A stretch of 64,000 bases of DNA from Sphingobium lactosutens (lineage in GTDB: Bacteria > Pseudomonadota > Alphaproteobacteria > Sphingomonadales > Sphingomonadaceae). Positions within the stretch are counted from its first letter, which is position 1; each line of letters begins with the position of its first letter. The position numbers and the translations under genes are program-made. The stretch covers positions 1-64,000 of the forward strand of contig NZ_QJQX01000052.1 in the NCBI RefSeq assembly GCF_013393185.1, written 5' to 3'. The notes beneath the pieces were generated by a model. The model ran no database searches, was not told the origin of the DNA, and was given only the letters and a program-made list of their open reading frames with translations. Below, one piece after another: positions 16,156 through 24,878 of the stretch.

Positions 16156-17213
16156 ATCGTCTGCGTCACCTTTTTCAGGTGCGGGGGCATATCGGGATCG
16201 AAGCCGCGAGCGAGCGAGAGCATGTTCACCAGTCGGTAGAAGCTTTGGATCATCAATATGGGTTCAATGACCGGATGCGTCATAGGGATGGGCAGGGCGC
16301 TCGCCGGATCGGCCGCATCGGCCACCGCGACCGCTGCTCTGCGTGCCAGAAACTCCTGCGCCGCGCCACGCACGTCGTCGCCGGCTTTATCCGACGTGGC
16401 GAAGGCGAGTATGGGAAATCCCTGTTGCACGATAGCCATCGGCCCATGGCGCACTTCGGCGGAGGAGAATGCCTCAGCATGTAAGCCGCTGGTTTCCTTG
16501 AGCTTGAGCGCCGCTTCCTGTGCCACAGCGAAGCTGTACCCGCGCCCCATGACGAACAGGTTTCGGGCATCGCGAAGGGGCGGAATCGCAGCGCTCCAGT
16601 CGTAATCGAAGGCCTGCGCCAGATCGTCGGGCAGGCGCGCCAATGCCGCCAACAGAGCGTCGTCGCCGGCCCAATGTGCCGCGAGCGCGGTCAGGCCGAC
16701 CAGCGAGGCGATATAGGATTTTGTCGCCGCTACCGATTGCTCGAGACCGGCATGCAGCGGCAGCGTCTCGTCGGCAAGGTCAGCGAGAGGAGAGGTGGCA
16801 TCATTGACCAGCACAATGACGAAGGCCCCTGCCGCTTTATAGGCTTCGACCGTACGCAGCAAATCGGGGCTGCGCCCCGATTGCGAGATGGCAATGCACA
16901 GGGCGTCTTTTGCCCTGAGCGGCGCGGCAAAGACAGATGCGACCGAAAGAGCCGCCGATGCCGTTGGAATGCCGACCAGTGTTTCGAACAGATATTTGCC
17001 GAAGGTCGCGGCATGGTCCGACGAACCCCGACCGCAAGTAACGATCAGCGAAGGCGTGTCGGCGCGGAGCCGATCCGCGATGCGCACGAGCGTTTCTGCA
17101 TTGCTCATCAGGAAACGCCTGACGGCGTCTCCCGCTTCACGGGCTTCAGCATACATCAACGTCTGTTCGGGGCGTTTGCCGACAGCGTCGGCCACGATTT
17201 CAAGCATTGTCAA
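16152..17213 (-). CDS. SIS-domain glucosamine-6-phosphate deaminase (NagB-II type)
   Basis: Converts glucosamine-6-phosphate to fructose-6-phosphate and ammonia. The 353 aa protein holds two SIS domains: the first has CGRGSSDHAATFGKY and ISQSGRSPD (about 60-115), the second has FVMGRGYSFAVAQEAALKLKE and SSAEVRHGPMAI (about 217-260). It resembles the C-terminal isomerase half of GlmS but has no glutamine amidotransferase domain, the hallmark of NagB-II/AgaS-like enzymes that replace classical NagB in sphingomonads and Shewanella. It stands between cutC (24 bases upstream) and nagA (4-base overlap). Confidence 0.87.
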   Translation of the reverse strand: MTMLEIVADAVGKRPEQTLMYAEAREAGDAVRRFLMSNAETLVRIADRLRADTPSLIVTCGRGSSDHAATFGKYLFETLVGIPTASAALSVASVFAAPLRAKDALCIAISQSGRSPDLLRTVEAYKAAGAFVIVLVNDATSPLADLADETLPLHAGLEQSVAATKSYIASLVGLTALAAHWAGDDALLAALARLPDDLAQAFDYDWSAAIPPLRDARNLFVMGRGYSFAVAQEAALKLKETSGLHAEAFSSAEVRHGPMAIVQQGFPILAFATSDKAGDDVRGAAQEFLARRAAVAVADAADPASALPIPMTHPVIEPILMIQSFYRLVNMLSLARGFDPDMPPHLKKVTQTI

Positions 17214-17237
17214 CTCCGGAAAATATCGTCGCCACAG

Positions 17238-17957
17238 TCAGTCTGGACGCGTCGCCTGACGAAGCGCGGCAACCAGTCCGCGGTCGGTCTCTCGCCGACC
17301 AGCGGTTTCGAACCCAAGTTCAAGCAAGCGGCCGCTCGCAGGGGCGGCAGGCAGGCTGCAGGAGGCATGAACCGATCCGATCCCCGTAGCCGCCAGGATG
17401 ACGGGGGCATTATCGGCCGTTATGCCGCCACCGGCCAGAATCTCGACACGTCCGCCTGCGCGCTCCTGCATGGCGGCAATTCGCTCGATCCCATCGATCG
17501 CTTTTGCGGCCCCTCCGGATGTCAGAATAGTCGATACGCCCAGCGCAATGGCGGCATCCACGGCGTCGACGGGGTCGGGCAGCAGATCGACCACGCGATG
17601 GAGGGTGATGGCCATGCCTCTGGCGTGGGCGGCAAGCCGTTCGAGCAACATCAGGTCGAGATCACCTGACAGGCTGGTGGCGCCGATGACGATGCCCTCA
17701 AGGCCAGCGTTGCGAACTGCGTCTATATCTCGCAGCATCGCGTCGCATTCGGCCGGATCGAAACGAAAATGACCTGAACGTGGTCGGATCATAGCGCGGA
17801 CAGGAATGGGCGCCTGTGCCGCGAGAGCCATCAGTCCGGCCGACGGGGTGAGCCCGCCCAGCGCCAATGCCGAGCAAAGCTCGATCCGATCGGCGCCCCC
17901 TTCCAGTGCGGCGGCCAGTCCCGCGGCTGTGTCGATGCAGACTTCCACCAATATCAT
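17238..17957 (-). CDS. cutC: CutC-family TIM-barrel protein in the GlcNAc operon
   Basis: A 239 aa protein of the CutC family. It starts MILVEVCIDTAAGLAAALEGGADRIELC in the usual way and has RPRSGHFRF, LHRVVDL, LTSGG and VEILAGGGI, the family's conserved strands. CutC was named for copper homeostasis, but its biochemical role is uncertain. Here it lies inside the nag operon: its ATG overlaps the stop of the sugar permease by four bases and the deaminase follows 24 bases later. A role in amino-sugar metabolism is thus more likely than copper handling. The start at 17957 is fixed by the overlap and the family N-terminus. Confidence 0.85.
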   Translation of the reverse strand: MILVEVCIDTAAGLAAALEGGADRIELCSALALGGLTPSAGLMALAAQAPIPVRAMIRPRSGHFRFDPAECDAMLRDIDAVRNAGLEGIVIGATSLSGDLDLMLLERLAAHARGMAITLHRVVDLLPDPVDAVDAAIALGVSTILTSGGAAKAIDGIERIAAMQERAGGRVEILAGGGITADNAPVILAATGIGSVHASCSLPAAPASGRLLELGFETAGRRETDRGLVAALRQATRPD

Positions 17958-19243
17958 CGTGCGGCCTCGACCTGTTTGATCCGGCTGCCCCAGATGCCGA
18001 AAAAGAGAATGTAGCAATAGGCCGGCGCCATGATGAGCAGAAAGACCAGCTGAAAATCCATGTGCTGCTTCAACATCGCGAACAGTTGAGGCAGGACTGC
18101 GCCGCCACAAATCGCCATGATGAGGATCGCCGAACCGGTTTCGGTGTGCCGGCCAAGCTGGCGGATCGCCAGCGGAAAGATCGCCGGCCACATCATCGCA
18201 TTGGCAAAGCCAAGCGCTGCGATGCATCCGACAGAAAGATAGCCGCTGGATAGATAGGAGCAGATCACGAGCACCACGCCCAGTGCCGCCGACAGCGCCA
18301 GATAGCGTTCCTGAGATACGAAGCGCGGGATAAGAACCAGGCCGACCAGATAGCCCAGCAGCATTCCTGCCAGAGTGAAGGAGGTGTAGAAGGCCGTTTC
18401 CTCGATCGGAAGGCCCAGGCTCTGGCCGTAGGGACCGATGGCGTCGCCTGCCATCACTTCGACGCCGACATAGAGGAAGAGGCACAGCGCGCCAAACCAG
18501 AGGTGTGGGAAGGCGAGCAGACCCGCGCCTTTGTCCCCCCGCTCGACGCTAGCCTCCTCTGGCTGGATATCGGGCAAGGGCGATCGCAGGACGAATAGGC
18601 CCAGCAGCGCCAATATTCCAGCCATACCCATATAGGGCCAGTGGATATTAGCGGCGAATGCGTCCAGCAGCGCTTCGCGCGCTATGCTATCGGGCGCCGC
18701 CCTGATCTGTGCATCCAATTCACCCACGCCATGCAGCACCAGAGTGCCGATCACGATCGGCGCCAATATTCCGGCCAGCTTATTGCAGATTCCCATGACG
18801 GCGATGCGCTGGGCCGCGCTTTCGATCGGCCCCACGATCGAGATATAGGGATTGGCCGCGGTCTGTAGAATGGCAAGGCCCGCGCCGATGACGAACAGTC
18901 CCGCGAGCGCGCCCGGAAAGATCCGCATCGTCGCCATCTGGCCGAACAGCACGGCGCCCAGCGCCATGATGAAAAGGCCGAGCGTCATGCCCCTCTTCAT
19001 GCCTGTCCGCCGCAAGACCATCGCCGAAGGCAGGGCGAGGAAAAAATAAGACATGTAGAAAACCATCGGCACCATGAAGGCCGAGACATCATCCAGCGTG
19101 AAAGCGAATTTCACGAAGGTGATCAACGGGCCATTCAGCCAGGTCACAAAGCCAAAAATAAAGAACATCACACCGATGATGCCGGTGGTTGCGAGCGCAC
19201 TGGCTCTACTTTCTCCGGCATTTTCAATGACTCGCGAGACCAT
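17954..19243 (-). CDS. nagP: MFS sugar permease, probably N-acetylglucosamine (NagP type)
   Basis: Inner-membrane symporter of the FucP/NagP sugar family, 429 aa from the ATG at 19243, with about twelve hydrophobic helices. Family features: FVTWLNGPLITFVK (helix 1), FFLALPSAMVLRRTGMKRGM (motif A), LAILQTAANPYISIVGP and ALGFANAMMWPAIFPLAI. It is the first gene of a minus-strand operon with cutC, the deaminase, nagA and nagK, which points to GlcNAc. A longer frame upstream lacks any family similarity. Divergent from the ROK repressor, with a 199-base control region between. Confidence 0.87.
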   Translation of the reverse strand: MVSRVIENAGESRASALATTGIIGVMFFIFGFVTWLNGPLITFVKFAFTLDDVSAFMVPMVFYMSYFFLALPSAMVLRRTGMKRGMTLGLFIMALGAVLFGQMATMRIFPGALAGLFVIGAGLAILQTAANPYISIVGPIESAAQRIAVMGICNKLAGILAPIVIGTLVLHGVGELDAQIRAAPDSIAREALLDAFAANIHWPYMGMAGILALLGLFVLRSPLPDIQPEEASVERGDKGAGLLAFPHLWFGALCLFLYVGVEVMAGDAIGPYGQSLGLPIEETAFYTSFTLAGMLLGYLVGLVLIPRFVSQERYLALSAALGVVLVICSYLSSGYLSVGCIAALGFANAMMWPAIFPLAIRQLGRHTETGSAILIMAICGGAVLPQLFAMLKQHMDFQLVFLLIMAPAYCYILFFGIWGSRIKQVEAAR

Positions 19244-19343
19244 TTTTCGCCCTTTGCTGTGCGACGCGCGCTGAATGTCGCGGTCGCGCGCACCCACCAC
19301 GGTACACACCAATGGCCCGAAATTGGCGAGAGGAACCGATTTT

Positions 19344-19369
19344 GTCAAACTATGTTGCGTATCTTTGAC
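19344..19369. promoter_or_regulatory. Candidate operator/promoter between nagP and the ROK repressor
   Basis: GTCAAA (19344-19349) and TTTGAC (19364-19369) form an inverted repeat 20 bases apart, about two helical turns, in an AT-rich part of the divergent region. On the minus strand TTGACA at 19348-19343 could be the -35 of nagP. The ROK repressor next door is the natural candidate to bind here. Confidence 0.4.
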
Positions 19370-19442
19370 TATTTTTTGAACTAAGTATTGCGTCATGGTT
19401 TCGAATCTGATTTTAATCGGTTCCAGCGAAGGAAGAGGTTCC

Positions 19443-20564
19443 ATGCTGACCGAAATGCACGCCCATATATTGCGCCTTATCAATCAGTCGGGTCCGCTGA
19501 GCCGGATGGAGCTGGTGCGGCAGCTTGGCGTCAGTAAGGCGACGATGTCCGCACTGGCGGCCGATCTGATCGATCGCGGCATGTTGACCGAAGGCGAAGT
19601 CGTTTATGGTGCGGGCCGTCCGTCGGTCAGGCTGGAACTGGCTGCATCTTCTGCTTTCTTCATTGGTGTTTCGCTGGCCTCCGCCCCGTTCATCGTTCGT
19701 CTGACCGACCTGCATGGCAGCATCGTCGGCGAGGCCATGATGGATGCGGATACGCGGGCGGAGCAGGTTGCCGCAGCGGTCGCCCGCGCGGTGGATGACA
19801 TTCTTGCGGTTGCAGGCATTGATCGCGAGCGGCTGGCAGGGATCGGCATTGCTATTCCGGGTCTGGTAGATGCGAACACGGGAACCTGCATCCGTTCGAC
19901 GCTGCTCAGCTGGCGCGATGTAGCGATCGGCCCGTTGATCGCCGATGCTACCGGCCTTCCGACCTTTGTCGAAAACGACGCCAATGCGCTTGCTCTCGGC
20001 GAACATCTGTTCGGCAGCCTGCGCGGCAGCGACGCTTGCGCCGTAATCTCGGTAGGCGACGGCATCGGCTGCGGCCTGATCGTCAACGGCGAACTGCATC
20101 GCGGTGCGCGCGGCGGCGCAGGTGAAATCGCGCACTCGACGATCGAACTCAATGGATTGCCCTGCAAATGCGGCAAGCGCGGCTGTCTCGACACGCTCGC
20201 ATCCGCCAAGAGCATCGCCAATTTCGCGCGCGAGGCCGACTTGCCGGGTGATCTCGCCGCGCTCGACGAGGCCGCCGACCATGGCAATCAGGATGCCATC
20301 GCCATCCTGCATCGGGCTGGCGCGGCGCTTGGCCTTTCGGTGTCGCAACTGATCCAGACGATGGATCCTGCGCGCATCGTCATCGCATTCTCGGATGGGC
20401 CGCTCGATGGCCCTTATGCCCGCGTCATTCGCCAGACCATCGAGGCGAATGTCATGTCCAGCGAGGCCCGCCAGATCGATGTCGCGATGATGCGACTGGG
20501 GCGGGAAGCCTGGGCTGTCGGCGCCGCCAGCGTGGCGGCGGGGCGAGGTTTGTTCCGGCTCTGA
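19443..20564 (+). CDS. ROK-family transcriptional repressor (NagC-like)
   Basis: Probable GlcNAc-responsive repressor of the nag operon. From ATG 19443 the 373 aa protein has an N-terminal winged helix-turn-helix (about 8-60, SRMELVRQLGVSKATMSALAADL) followed by a ROK domain with ENDANALALGEH, GDGIGCGLIVNGELHRG, GEIAHSTIE and the zinc motif CKCGKRGCLDT. The start is chosen because GGAAGAGG lies just upstream; an in-frame ATG at 19395 has no ribosome site. Transcribed away from nagP. The inducer is probably GlcNAc or GlcNAc-6-phosphate. Confidence 0.85.
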   Translation: MLTEMHAHILRLINQSGPLSRMELVRQLGVSKATMSALAADLIDRGMLTEGEVVYGAGRPSVRLELAASSAFFIGVSLASAPFIVRLTDLHGSIVGEAMMDADTRAEQVAAAVARAVDDILAVAGIDRERLAGIGIAIPGLVDANTGTCIRSTLLSWRDVAIGPLIADATGLPTFVENDANALALGEHLFGSLRGSDACAVISVGDGIGCGLIVNGELHRGARGGAGEIAHSTIELNGLPCKCGKRGCLDTLASAKSIANFAREADLPGDLAALDEAADHGNQDAIAILHRAGAALGLSVSQLIQTMDPARIVIAFSDGPLDGPYARVIRQTIEANVMSSEARQIDVAMMRLGREAWAVGAASVAAGRGLFRL

Positions 20565-20664
20565 CCAAATTTCACACGTCAGAAGTCGTGCCGAAGCCGA
20601 GATGACGAAGAGCATCCGGGCGGCAGCAGGAAGCTGTGTCGCATCTAATAGCAAAGGGGTTATT

Positions 20665-23037
20665 ATGACGTTGAATCCTCGAGTGTCCCGTTTTCTCATG
20701 GCAACGGCGCTGGGGGCCATGGCGGTCGGCCAGGCCTTTGCCCAGGACGCGGATATCGATCCCCGTCCGCAGAACGAACGATTCAACGGCACGTCTGACC
20801 AGGGTTCGCAGGATATCGTCGTGACCGGCCGGAGTGCATCCGCCAACGGCGTGACCAACACGACGCCTGGCGGCGGCCTGATGGCGGTGCAGACCGGCAC
20901 GAAGCTGCGCAGCACCATCACCCGCGACTATATCGACAAGCTGACCGGCACGACGACCGCCTTCGCCGCGATCAAGAGCCTGCCGGGCGTCGTCGTGGGA
21001 TCGGGCGATCCCTTTGGCGGCAACGTCAACCTGTCGATCCGTGGCCTCAGCCAGACCTCGCTCGGCTTCAACTTCGAAGGCATGCCGATCGGCGACCAGC
21101 TGTCCTACAGCGCCTTCCCCGGCGAATGGGCGGATACGGAAAATGTCGGCCTCATCAACCTGACCCGCGGGTCGACCGACATCACCGCGCCGGTCTACAA
21201 CTCGGTCGGCGCCCTGCTTCAGGAAGAGCTGAAGGCGCCCTCGCAGAATGCCGGCGGCTATGCCTCCTTCGCCTTCGGCAACCATGACCTCAACCGTCAG
21301 TTCCTGCGTCTGGAAACTGGCGAGATCGGCGACACCGGCATTCGCGGCTTCATTTCGGGATCGCGCACCTACAACAAGAGCTGGCGCGGTCCGGGCCGCA
21401 CCGAGCGCCACCATATCGACAGCAAGTTCGTGAAGGACTGGGGCGAGGACAGCTTCGTGTCGCTGGTCGCCACTTATAATGAAGAAAAGTCCGACCGTTC
21501 GCGCAACCCCACCATGGCGCAGTGGAAGGCGTCAGGCCGCGACTTCAATTTCGACGAAGACTATACGCCGGGCAACGCCAACTATTATCGTCTGCGTGTC
21601 GCCGACCGCCAGAGCCTCTATGTCAGCGCCCCGTCGAACATCCGCCTGACCGAGAACCTCCAGCTATCGGTCACGCCCTATTATCTCTACACGCACGGCA
21701 TCATCAACGGCGCCAGCAATCTGAACCTCGTCACCGCCTATCAGGGCAGCGTGCCGGCCGGCCCGCTTCAGGCGCCGGGGGCCACCCCCGGTGCGACCAC
21801 GGCGACGGTGATGAACGTCGACCGCTACGACCAGAATACCTATGGCCAGAACAGCTATCTGAAGTGGGACATGGGTTCGAGCCAGATTCGCGTGGGTTAC
21901 TGGTATTCGCACTTCGTCCATGACGAGCTGGCCGCGTTCCAGGTGGCCGACGCCAATGGCAATGTCACCGATCCCTATGGGGATCGCGGCTCGGTGCTGA
22001 CCGCCAATGGCGAGGTGCTGCGTAACTTCGCGGCGATCATCAAGCAGGACGTCAACGGCGTCTATGCCGACATCACGTCGAAGCTGATGGACGACAAACT
22101 GTTGCTGAACCTCGGCTTCAAATATGTCTGGGTCGATCGTGAAGCCACCAGCCCGCTGGTCGGCACGGCGATGAACATGAGCAGCCTCAGCCGCAAGCCG
22201 CTGCCGCAGGCGTCGATCCGCTACAGCTTCGACGATAGGAACCAGGTGTTCGCGGACGTTACCACCGCATTCCGTGCACCTTCGGCAGTGTCGTCCTACG
22301 TCAACATATACAATCTGACGACCGGCCAGCCGTCGAGCACGCCGTCGGGCAACTACAAGCCCGAATATTCGATCGGTGAGGAAATCGGCTTCCGTCACCA
22401 TGGCGATGTCGTCCACTTCACCATCGCGGCGTTCAATTACGACCTGAGCGATCGCCTGGTGCAGGGTAGCCAGATCGTCAACGGCACCAGCGTCGGCTTC
22501 GCCGTCAATGTGGGCGACCAGCGCGCCCGCGGTATCGAGTTCGAAATCGGGATGGTGCCCTATCATGGCTTCAGCCCCTATTTCTCGGCCCAATATCTGG
22601 ATGCCAAGACGAAGGACGACTATCCGGTGCGCGGCGAATATCTGCCGACCGCGGGCAAGCGTGCGGTTCTCAGCCCCGAATTCATCGCGTCGGGCGGCAT
22701 CAGCTATGACAATGGCCACTTCTTCGCGTCGGTTGAAGGCAATTATGTCGGCAAGCAATATTCGACGTTCATGAACGACGAGATCCTGCCGTCCTTCGCC
22801 ACCGGCAACGCGACGATCGGCTATCGCTTCGACACGATCGGCTTCATTAAGAAGCCGCAGATGCAGTTCAACCTCACCAACTTCACCGACAAGAAATATC
22901 TGTCGGGCATGCAGGGCGTGACGTCCAATGCGCTGGCGACCACCAGCCGGACCGGAACGACCGTCGCAGGCTCGGCACCGACCTACCTCATCGGTGGCGG
23001 AATCGGCGCGACCTTCTCCATAAGCGCCGCGTTCTGA
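20665..23037 (+). CDS. TonB-dependent outer membrane receptor
   Basis: Outer-membrane active importer, 790 aa from the ATG at 20665 (AAAGGGG upstream). Signal peptide 1-26 (ending GQAFA), a TonB-box-like DIVVTGR, a plug with AAIKSLPGVVVGSGDPFGGN and LSIRGLSQTS, then a beta-barrel. The C-terminal strand ends GGGIGATFSISAAF. It is related to the receptor at 8971. It lies 100 bases after the GlcNAc repressor and ahead of an M81 peptidase, so the ligand might be an amino sugar oligomer or a peptide; the sequence does not decide this. A strong terminator follows. Confidence 0.87.
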   Translation: MTLNPRVSRFLMATALGAMAVGQAFAQDADIDPRPQNERFNGTSDQGSQDIVVTGRSASANGVTNTTPGGGLMAVQTGTKLRSTITRDYIDKLTGTTTAFAAIKSLPGVVVGSGDPFGGNVNLSIRGLSQTSLGFNFEGMPIGDQLSYSAFPGEWADTENVGLINLTRGSTDITAPVYNSVGALLQEELKAPSQNAGGYASFAFGNHDLNRQFLRLETGEIGDTGIRGFISGSRTYNKSWRGPGRTERHHIDSKFVKDWGEDSFVSLVATYNEEKSDRSRNPTMAQWKASGRDFNFDEDYTPGNANYYRLRVADRQSLYVSAPSNIRLTENLQLSVTPYYLYTHGIINGASNLNLVTAYQGSVPAGPLQAPGATPGATTATVMNVDRYDQNTYGQNSYLKWDMGSSQIRVGYWYSHFVHDELAAFQVADANGNVTDPYGDRGSVLTANGEVLRNFAAIIKQDVNGVYADITSKLMDDKLLLNLGFKYVWVDREATSPLVGTAMNMSSLSRKPLPQASIRYSFDDRNQVFADVTTAFRAPSAVSSYVNIYNLTTGQPSSTPSGNYKPEYSIGEEIGFRHHGDVVHFTIAAFNYDLSDRLVQGSQIVNGTSVGFAVNVGDQRARGIEFEIGMVPYHGFSPYFSAQYLDAKTKDDYPVRGEYLPTAGKRAVLSPEFIASGGISYDNGHFFASVEGNYVGKQYSTFMNDEILPSFATGNATIGYRFDTIGFIKKPQMQFNLTNFTDKKYLSGMQGVTSNALATTSRTGTTVAGSAPTYLIGGGIGATFSISAAF

Positions 23038-23041
23038 TGGG

Positions 23042-23080
23042 AAGCCGCTGTCGGTTGCTGCACGGCTGACAGCGGCTTTT
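23042..23080 (+). terminator. Intrinsic terminator after the TonB receptor
   Basis: AAGCCGCTGTC (23042-23052) pairs perfectly with GACAGCGGCTT (23068-23078) across a 15-base loop and is followed by a short run of T. It separates the receptor from the M81 peptidase gene, so the latter needs its own promoter or read-through. Confidence 0.75.
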
Positions 23081-23162
23081 CTCCTTCGGGTCGCGCACAT
23101 AAACTGACGCCGCAAAGGCGCAGCTTCTGAAATTCTCCATCAGTCGAAAAGGCTATTTCGTC

Positions 23163-24719
23163 ATGGAACGTCGTACTTTTCTCAAATCCGCTTCGGCCAT
23201 CGCGTTCGCCAGCTTCGCCATCGACGCGTTGGGCGCAAAGGGCCTGATCCCCGCCTTCGCCAAGACCCCGCGCATCGCCATCGGCGGCATCGCGTCGGAA
23301 TGCAGCACCTACAGTCGCATCCGTGCCAAGCTGCCGGACATTCGCGTGCTGCGGGGCGACGATATCCTTGAGAGCGACCAGTTCAGCTTCCTCAAGCGCT
23401 ACGACGTTCCTTTCCTGCCGACGCTGGTGGCCAACGCGGGATCGGGCGGCCCGATGGACCGTCAGGCCTATGAAACGCTGAAGGCCGAGTATCTGGAACG
23501 GCTGAAGGCGCTGATGCCGCTCGACGGCGTCTATTGCGCGATGCACGGCGCGTTGTTCGTGGAAGGCATGCAGGATGCCGAAGGCGACTGGTATGAAGCC
23601 ACCCGCAAGCTGGTCGGCCCGGACTGCCTGATTTCCGCCAGCTACGACCTGCACGGCAATATCAGCCAGCGCATCGTCGACAATCTCGACTGCATCACCG
23701 CCTATCGCACCGCGCCCCATGTCGACCGCGTCGAAAACACGATGCGCGCCACCGACATGCTGACCCACTGCCTGCGCTACGGCATCCGCCCCTATATCAG
23801 TTGGGCGACCATTCCCGTCCTGCTGGCGGGCGAGCAGAGCAGCACCGAATGGCAGCCGGGCCGCCGCCTCTGGTCGGACCTCAGCGAATATAACCGTCAG
23901 CCCGGCATCCTGGATGTGTCGCAGTTGGTCGGCTATGTCTGGGCGGACGAGCCGCGCTCGGCCGCGTCCGTCGTCGTCACCGGCATTGCGCCCGTCACCC
24001 AGGCGCAGATCGCCACCGAACTGGCCCAGCGCTACTGGGATGCGCGCCGCGACTTCCAGTTCGGCAGCCCGACCGGCACGATCGAGGAAACCATTGCCCA
24101 GGCGATGACCTCCAAGACCCATCCGGTGGTCATCTCGGATTCCGGCGACAATCCGGGCGGCGGCGGCAATGCCGACCAATCGACTTTCCTCCAGGCGCTG
24201 CTGAAGGCGGGCGCGAAGGACGTGTTGCTGGGCGGCATGACCGATCGGCCCGCGACCGACGCCTGCTACAAGGCGGGCGTGGGTGCGACCATCCCGCTCT
24301 CTATCGGCGGCTCGCTCGATCCGATCCAGAGCCAGCCGGTCAAGGTCAACGCCACGGTCAAATATCTCGCCAAGGTGGGCAAGCCCGAAGATGGCGAAGC
24401 GGTAGTCGAATTCAACGGCATCACCGCGACCCTGTCGGCTCGCCGCCGCGCCTATCATGCGGCAGAAGCCTTCCAGGTGCTGGGCCTTGAACCCACGGCG
24501 TTCAAGATCGTCGTACTGAAATGCGGTTATCTCAATCCCACGATGAAGCCGCTGGCCAATCCGCATCTGATGGCGCTGTCGCCCGGCGCGATCGATCAGG
24601 ACATTCCGAACATCGAGAACAGGAACCGCGTGCCCAGCTTCCCTTGGGTGGATGATCTGACCTACACGCCCAAGCCCTATCTGTCGAAGCGCGCGGCGCT
24701 GTCCAAGTCCAAGATATGA
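23163..24719 (+). CDS. M81 family metallopeptidase, MlrC-like, Tat-exported
   Basis: Zinc peptidase of the MlrC family; the founding member completes microcystin breakdown in sphingomonads, although many homologues act on other substrates. The 518 aa protein starts with a twin-arginine signal (MERRTFLKSASAIAFASFAI). DUF1485/MlrC features: GGIASECSTYS (about 40-50), GVYCAMHGALFVEG, SASYDLHGNIS and TAPHVDRVENT with the expected Asp and His ligands, and SDSGDNPGGGGNAD in the C-terminal domain. Canonical MlrC is not known to carry such a signal, so this one probably acts in the periplasm. No mlrA, mlrB or mlrD is in the window. Confidence 0.87.
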   Translation: MERRTFLKSASAIAFASFAIDALGAKGLIPAFAKTPRIAIGGIASECSTYSRIRAKLPDIRVLRGDDILESDQFSFLKRYDVPFLPTLVANAGSGGPMDRQAYETLKAEYLERLKALMPLDGVYCAMHGALFVEGMQDAEGDWYEATRKLVGPDCLISASYDLHGNISQRIVDNLDCITAYRTAPHVDRVENTMRATDMLTHCLRYGIRPYISWATIPVLLAGEQSSTEWQPGRRLWSDLSEYNRQPGILDVSQLVGYVWADEPRSAASVVVTGIAPVTQAQIATELAQRYWDARRDFQFGSPTGTIEETIAQAMTSKTHPVVISDSGDNPGGGGNADQSTFLQALLKAGAKDVLLGGMTDRPATDACYKAGVGATIPLSIGGSLDPIQSQPVKVNATVKYLAKVGKPEDGEAVVEFNGITATLSARRRAYHAAEAFQVLGLEPTAFKIVVLKCGYLNPTMKPLANPHLMALSPGAIDQDIPNIENRNRVPSFPWVDDLTYTPKPYLSKRAALSKSKI

Positions 24720-24725
24720 TTGCAG

Positions 24726-24759
24726 GACATGCGCCTTCCCCTTGGGGTGGGCGCATGTC
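24726..24759. terminator. Hairpin after the M81 peptidase gene
   Basis: GACATGCGCC (24726-24735) pairs with GGCGCATGTC (24750-24759), and a smaller CCCC/GGGG stem sits in the loop. It begins six bases after the stop codon. No U-run follows, so it may be a weak terminator or an mRNA-stabilising hairpin. Confidence 0.5.
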
Positions 24760-24878
24760 ATCGACGGTGTCGGTTTCGCCGTTCTGCACGTTGACCGTGC
24801 CGAACGGCACAGGCTTTTGCCTCCCACGCGCAGCCTTGTGCGTCTATCCTGCCGGACCCAACAGATGGCAGGAGCAGG

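Noticed and set aside
17238..17957. A copper resistance locus based on cutC
   Set aside because: No other copper gene (copA, copB, cueR, multicopper oxidase) lies nearby; cutC is locked inside the GlcNAc operon by overlaps.
23163..24719. A microcystin degradation (mlr) cluster
   Set aside because: Only the M81/MlrC-like gene is present. No mlrA-like CAAX protease, mlrB-like serine hydrolase or mlrD carrier was found in the window, and the protein carries an export signal.
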